From Linanthus parryae (Eukaryota > Streptophyta > Magnoliopsida > Ericales > Polemoniaceae), in contig JALGPY010000001.1 of NCBI GenBank assembly GCA_023055425.1, positions 140,455,368-140,519,367 of the forward strand: a stretch of DNA of 64,000 nt, in the 5' to 3' direction. The notes beneath the pieces were generated by a model. The model saw only the letters and a list, made by a program, of their open reading frames with translations, made no database searches and had not been told where the DNA came from. Both the position numbers and the translations under genes were made by a program. Shown in pieces: positions 59,301-64,000 of this stretch; position 1 is the stretch's first letter; each line of letters begins with the position of its first letter.

Positions 59301-60458
59301 GTTCACTTTAGTTTCGCTTTTCACTTGTTACCTTGTTCTGAGAGGACTCAAATGGGATGTTCAATTTTTAATCTACTATTCAATACCGGTATTAATAGCT
59401 AAACTGCAACCAAAATTAGTAAGCTTATACTTGACTATAATTTGTCAAATCCAGCTATTCCAGTAAATTTTTACCATACATTCAAAAATAAAAAATGATT
59501 TACTATATTTAAAACCTTCCCAACATAGGAATGGCAAGTGATACTAGTGAAATAAAAGGAAAATGAGAGAACAAATTAATCCTTTTATTCTCTTGTCGAT
59601 AAAAATCAGTCCAAATAAAATGCAAAATCAGACCATAAAGGCTTTAAGCGTTTACCTTTAAAGGCCTTTGTAGCTTCTGCAGAAGCCGCAACCAAAAGTG
59701 AGCAAAACTCCTTCACATCATCTGATTGAAGAAGATTTGCTAACTGAGGCCTGCAGCAGTATTTGTCAGCTACGAGATCAAAATGAGCATCATGAATAAT
59801 ATGCAGGATAGATGGCACTAAATGCATATACTAATATTGGTACGTATTGAATATTAAATGTCACGGTTTTGGGGATTTACAAAGCCATATAACTGAAGAA
59901 GATGGGTACCTATATGCCATTTCAAAAGATCCCATCGAAGTTGCAGAAGTCATGCATGAAACTGAAGCAGCAGAAGGAGATGAAGTGGCAGCAGAACCTC
60001 TTAAGCTTTCCTGAGAAAACAAGAGTTACCACTCTATTTCTCTTTTAAGTAAGAAAATTGCAATTAAATAGGGTACATATCTTAAGTAGCTAAGATTCAG
60101 TAATGTGAAGCGCTTCAGTATGTGAAATGACAAGCGGTCAGTTTTTGAATGATACATATGATATGATAAGGCAAATACGGGGTAACTTTACTGAACTATT
60201 TATGTGACAGAATCTGTAAATTTAGAGAAGTTTTGGCCAAGAGCAATCAGATCTAAACTATTCCTCACTTTCTTTTTCTATGTAAGTTTTTTTATTACTA
60301 CCTTCTATTCACAGAAAAGGTCGCTTAATCACCTTCAAAATCCTATTTAGTTACCAATTTGACTCCAATTTAATGTTGCTATAATATATCATCAAATCAC
60401 TTTTCAATAAAAGATAACCTGTAAAATTTATCCTATTGTTTAGAAACTCCCTATTTCT

Positions 60459-60502
<44 letters not shown>

Positions 60503-63500
60503 AACTCCCTTTATTAGGCAAGAGATTGCATTAATAAGCACCAAAAAGGTGCTCTCTACTGCTAGGTAGATGCAGTATTATTAGTCTGGTAACAAGAGAA
60601 ACAGTGAGGAATAACCAAACTAACCCAATCCAAGAAACTCGTCAGATTTAATTAGGGAAGGAAAAAAAGAGTATCGAATGCATCCATTTGACTTCCTATA
60701 CGCACAAGGCATCTTTGATATGAGAGATTGGTCATTCTGTACATTGGTAATTTCGGAGAACTCAATCCGATCATCTATTTGTGTGGGGACAGACAGCCGA
60801 GAAGAAGTTAAGTACCCCCCCCACCGAAAAAAAAAAGAGAGAGGTCTGCTTGGAACAAATATCACGGTGTGAGTAAGGTAAGACAAATAATTGCTCTTTG
60901 TCAAGTTAGTATAATAAGATTTAGTGAAAACTTATCTACGTTAGAATAAGTTATCAGTTACACCTTTTAGAAACATCTCCGATTTTCCTTTCCCTAACAG
61001 AAAAGTGGGCCACCTGGGCTTATTTGGATCACAAAAGCTGAAAAGTACTTTCTTTTCTCTAAAAGAAAAGTACTTCCATGTTGTGATGGAAGTGTACAAT
61101 GTTTTGGAACACAATCTAGTTCACAAGTCATTAACATATGAGTATATCTTTGCAAAAACTGGTTTAGATGGGTTTACTTAGTAACGGACCGCACTCTGAA
61201 GTCACTGCACAAACGTAAGAGATAAAGGCCAAGATACAGAAACCGCGACACTAGACCACCTAAAAATAAGATTGCACATAGGTTAAAAGCAATATCGAGC
61301 TGATTCATTCATCATAATAAAAACTACAGGTAATGAATAAAAGAAATACACATAAAGACCCCCAAGTATGGTTCATTATTATAAAGAATAAATAAATAAG
61401 AAAACAAGAGAAACCACACTAAGACATCTGGATACTAAAATTAGCCTGTTACCTGATGAAACTTTTTGACAGGGCGAACAGATTGATCACTTTCTGTTGG
61501 GTGGTCATAAAATTGCAGGTTCTTTCTCTTCCTGGACGATATAGGAGTACTGATACTTGAAGTAGCTGTAGCTAAACTCAATTCAAGATTAGCCGCTTGC
61601 TGAATGTTCCAGATAGAATTAGAGTGGCCTCCATGGAAAAGAGCCCTTCTTTCTTCACTTCCTTCAAAATTCTTGCAGTCCATGCATCTGCAGTTCTCTG
61701 AACAGAGTATGTTGGCTTGAAAGCACTCGCAGTACTTTTTGAGACACCCTGACTTTTTGCAGTTACAACCCTTATTGTGTTTTCCAACCACGGCAATATT
61801 TCCTTCCTGTTCCTACACAAGGTTCAAGGGTCATATATGTATTCCAATAACTATATGAGACACCAATTTAAGCAAACCAGAAATCATATAGATATATGTG
61901 CTCCTAGATATTTTCCTACCTATTACATCAAGGCAGTAACTCAAATTGCTTTTGTTGGAACTAACTTCAAGGAATTTGGCACTGAAAGATTCATTGAGTT
62001 CTGGGACAATAGGTGCTATGTAAGATGACGAGTACTAAAACTTAACTTCCTATAGTTCAGGTCTTCATATTCTTTTACTTACCCGGGTTTAAATAATAAT
62101 ATAGCTCTTAACTAATTGCATCATAAGAGTTGATTGCGTCAATGATATTCCAATGATGGCAGAAACTGGATGAGAATCGGGTAATTGAGCGGGGAATCAG
62201 AAATAAGCTAAGCTGGAGAAAATTGTACAGTTATCATCAGTTTCAACTACCAACATAAGTGTGCCAGTGAATACTGATCAAACTAGAATTGTGCAACATA
62301 CAACACGAAGGTATGTACTAGTAGGTGAAATTCCTATATTCATCACTATAAACTAAACTGCATTGTTCGACATTTCAATTTGAGGAGTCAACACCTACCC
62401 TGCCATCTTGTGGTCTTCGTGGACTGTTTGCAATCTTAGGTTTGAAGGCATCAGGATTACGCTCTAAGGTAAGTCCAATGGCGCGTTGTCTAATGGCGTC
62501 ATGCTCGATACTATTGTGGCAGTTTGTACAATTGCACCCGTTACATGAAATCCCTGCAGTAAAGCACTCACAGTACCTGATACAGTGAAAAGTCAGTATC
62601 ATATAGATAAATAAAACTACGAGTTTAATAAACAAAAATGAGGCTGAGCCATAAGCCCATGACTGCCTCATTTATCAAATTATTACTACGTTAGATCAAC
62701 GTTTGTCAAGCAACCATCTACAGAATCACCTTAGTCGGAATATCCCTAGAAGAAAAGTGTAATCTATATGAAATTTAGAATAACTATCTTAGTTACCATG
62801 AACTTTCAAAACAAAAGGTCCCAAATCTATGGAATGTCCTAATAACGCTGTAAATTTAAGTAAAGCAAAAAAGGGAACACTGTTGATATCCATAATGTTC
62901 TTTGAATCTCTCCAAAATTCCACGTCCTTTTTTCTCAGATAAAACCCTCATGATTAGTTACCTGTTCTAGCAGCACTAGGTCATAAGCAGTCTTTATTTA
63001 TACTTCTCTGTTGTCTATTAGACTAGAATATGTGGTAATGTTTTTATTTGTACAAGGTGGCATGATTAGCATCACCTCAAAGTTTTCATTCAATGTTGAA
63101 GTTCAAACATTAATCATTTGGTTCAGAAATTTCTTTCTTATTAGTTAATACTACTAAGAAAATGAGCTAGTGATCATATACCATGATTTCTGCTGCTGAA
63201 AATTCTGAAAAACAACACTGGTGGTGAAGGCATTAAAGCTTCTATATTATGCTGCTAGACCTGAAACAAATCAATGCTTGACCAGTTCAAACAAATCATG
63301 ATGTTTGGTTCATAGTCATTTCTGCTAATGCTAGTTCAGACTTCAGAGTCCTCTAATCAGAGATTTGTTAAAACCTAAATAATTCCGCTAGGAGATGGAG
63401 GGAACAAAAGTGACTACTCATTCATCACCCAGTGTCACAAAAACTTACAAGGTTGGAATTACGTTCTGGTGCAATCAAGAAGAATTGAGTAAGTGGGAGT

Positions 63501-63684
63501 GAGATTGAGTTAATTACGGTATCTGACAGGAATAATAGTGTAAAGCTACTGCAAGAGATTGTAGAGGTGTGCTTACAACTTCAAGCATCGAGAGTGTTTG
63601 CAATTGCATTGCTTTTGCTTCTTTGGAGTACCTGCTTCCGGGTCAATATTACACCGTTGAAGTGATTTCGGAGACTCTGTCCTG
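56303..63684 (-). CDS. Tesmin/TSO1-like CXC (CPP) protein, 3' part
   Basis: Seven exons (gene order): 63577-63681 or -63684, 62399-62576, 61453-61812, 59910-60010, 59656-59750, 57340-57711, 56303-56526; GT-AG borders and matching phases give 477 residues to a TGA at 56303-56305. Two cysteine-rich CXC motifs ([16 protein letters not shown]...CNGCNC and [16 protein letters not shown]...CSENCRC, nine Cys each) flank the [10 protein letters not shown] linker, together the CRC domain. Next come the family blocks [17 protein letters not shown] and [13 protein letters not shown]. These proteins bind TTYGAA-like CHR sites in the nucleus; Arabidopsis TCX5/6/7 act in DREAM-type repressor complexes. It is most likely the orthologue of TCX7 (At5g25790). 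The N-terminal part lies right of the window. The acceptor of the first exon listed is a tandem CAGCAG. Confidence 0.93.
56639..57224. mobile_element. Repeat in the last intron of the CXC gene
   Basis: The left GGGCTAGCCAT and the right ATGGCCAACCCT are inverted. Subterminal parts at both ends are rich in cagccc/gggctgg words. It fills most of the 813-bp last intron. The superfamily is uncertain. Confidence 0.45.
57712..59655. other. Large intron of the CXC gene
   Basis: This 1.9-kb intron has no recognised exon. A stretch at 57970-58140 (agggcggatcaatgtatagg, gcctccgc, gcccctgc) resembles a fragment of a hAT-like repeat. Confidence 0.4.
60461..60500. repeat. Poly-A run in an intron
   Basis: About 40 consecutive A in the intron between CXC exons 61453-61812 and 59910-60010. 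It could be a retroposon tail, but no element body with target duplication was recognised. Confidence 0.9.
62577..63576. other. Intron between the halves of the first CXC motif
   Basis: A 1.0-kb intron that splits the Leu codon just before YCECF (phase 2). Nothing else was seen in it. Confidence 0.6.
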
Positions 63685-64000
63685 CTGATGAAACATTATT
63701 AGTACTGAAGTCATGTAAGAAACAAAAATGGTCAAAATAAAAGAAATCCAATAATGATATGAAAATTTTGAACTGCACGCTTCCTCTGAGTTTCTAAGCA
63801 ATGTAATTGTTACTATGAACCAAAACATCAGTAGTACTAAATAAGTACAAGACAAATAAGCAAATAAAGTGAAAGATTATAGAACATCTTGCACTCGACC
63901 GTCTTCCCAAGAAAGAAAAAAACAAAAGGAAGAAAACAAAACATTCGGATGCTAATGCTCATGTCGCTTCAAATTAGTAACTTAAAACTCTGTACATGGT
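63685..64000. other. Right edge, CXC gene intron
   Basis: This should be the intron upstream of the first exon listed for the CXC gene. No convincing further exon was identified before the window ends. Confidence 0.4.

Overview
The window is nuclear DNA of a flowering plant, most likely a eudicot. Evidence: intron-rich GT-AG genes whose spliced products read cleanly as plant proteins, chromovirus-type Ty3/gypsy and Ty1/copia retrotransposons primed by initiator-Met tRNA, Stowaway/Harbinger-like MITEs, hAT and Mutator-like (MULE) elements and a SINE. I cannot name the species. Most genes here have short exons that are invisible to simple ORF finding; exon coordinates below were worked out by hand from frame, splice sites and protein-family patterns.

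Host genes. (1) 788-1502 (+): the last two exons of a peroxisomal ubiquitin-conjugating enzyme, PEX4; the 5' exons lie left of the window. (2) 2481-7857 (-) and 10044-17095 (-): two tandem, apparently intact 12-exon genes for an alpha/beta-hydrolase (357 and 352 aa) with identical intron positions. (3) 56303-63684 (-): the 3' seven exons of a tesmin/TSO1-like CXC (CPP) DNA-binding protein; its 5' end lies right of the window. From memory, Arabidopsis has the same order on chromosome 5 (PEX4 At5g25760, hydrolase At5g25770, EIF3B-2 At5g25780, TCX7 At5g25790), so this looks like conserved microsynteny with the hydrolase duplicated and no eIF3b gene visible in the gap.

The gap between hydrolase copy 2 and the CXC gene (about 17.1-56.3 kb) is almost entirely mobile DNA. 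It starts with MITEs, two arrays rich in GTCGAC flanking a MULE-transposase-like fragment, a long TA-type microsatellite and a Lys-rich gene fragment. Then comes a nest: a MULE-like element (ends near 21507 and 44303) contains a Ty3/gypsy chromovirus (22424-43439, target duplication CCCCT). That in turn contains a Ty1/copia element inserted in gag (29362-37870, target duplication TCAAC) and a hAT-like non-autonomous element (38569-39486, target duplication CTACTAAC). Right of the nest are a 2.8 kb hAT-like element (47084-49845) and three MULE-type elements (50516-52172, 52222-53507, 54213-55384).

Most interesting points: an extra protein encoded upstream of gag in the chromovirus begins with a histone H3 tail look-alike (ARTK.T.RK) and ends in a long acidic tail; all four premature stops in the two retroelements are TAG at places where CAG would fit; an 18S rRNA fragment lies inside a hydrolase intron; and several insertions have a built-in empty site in a duplicated copy, which orders events around the hydrolase duplication.
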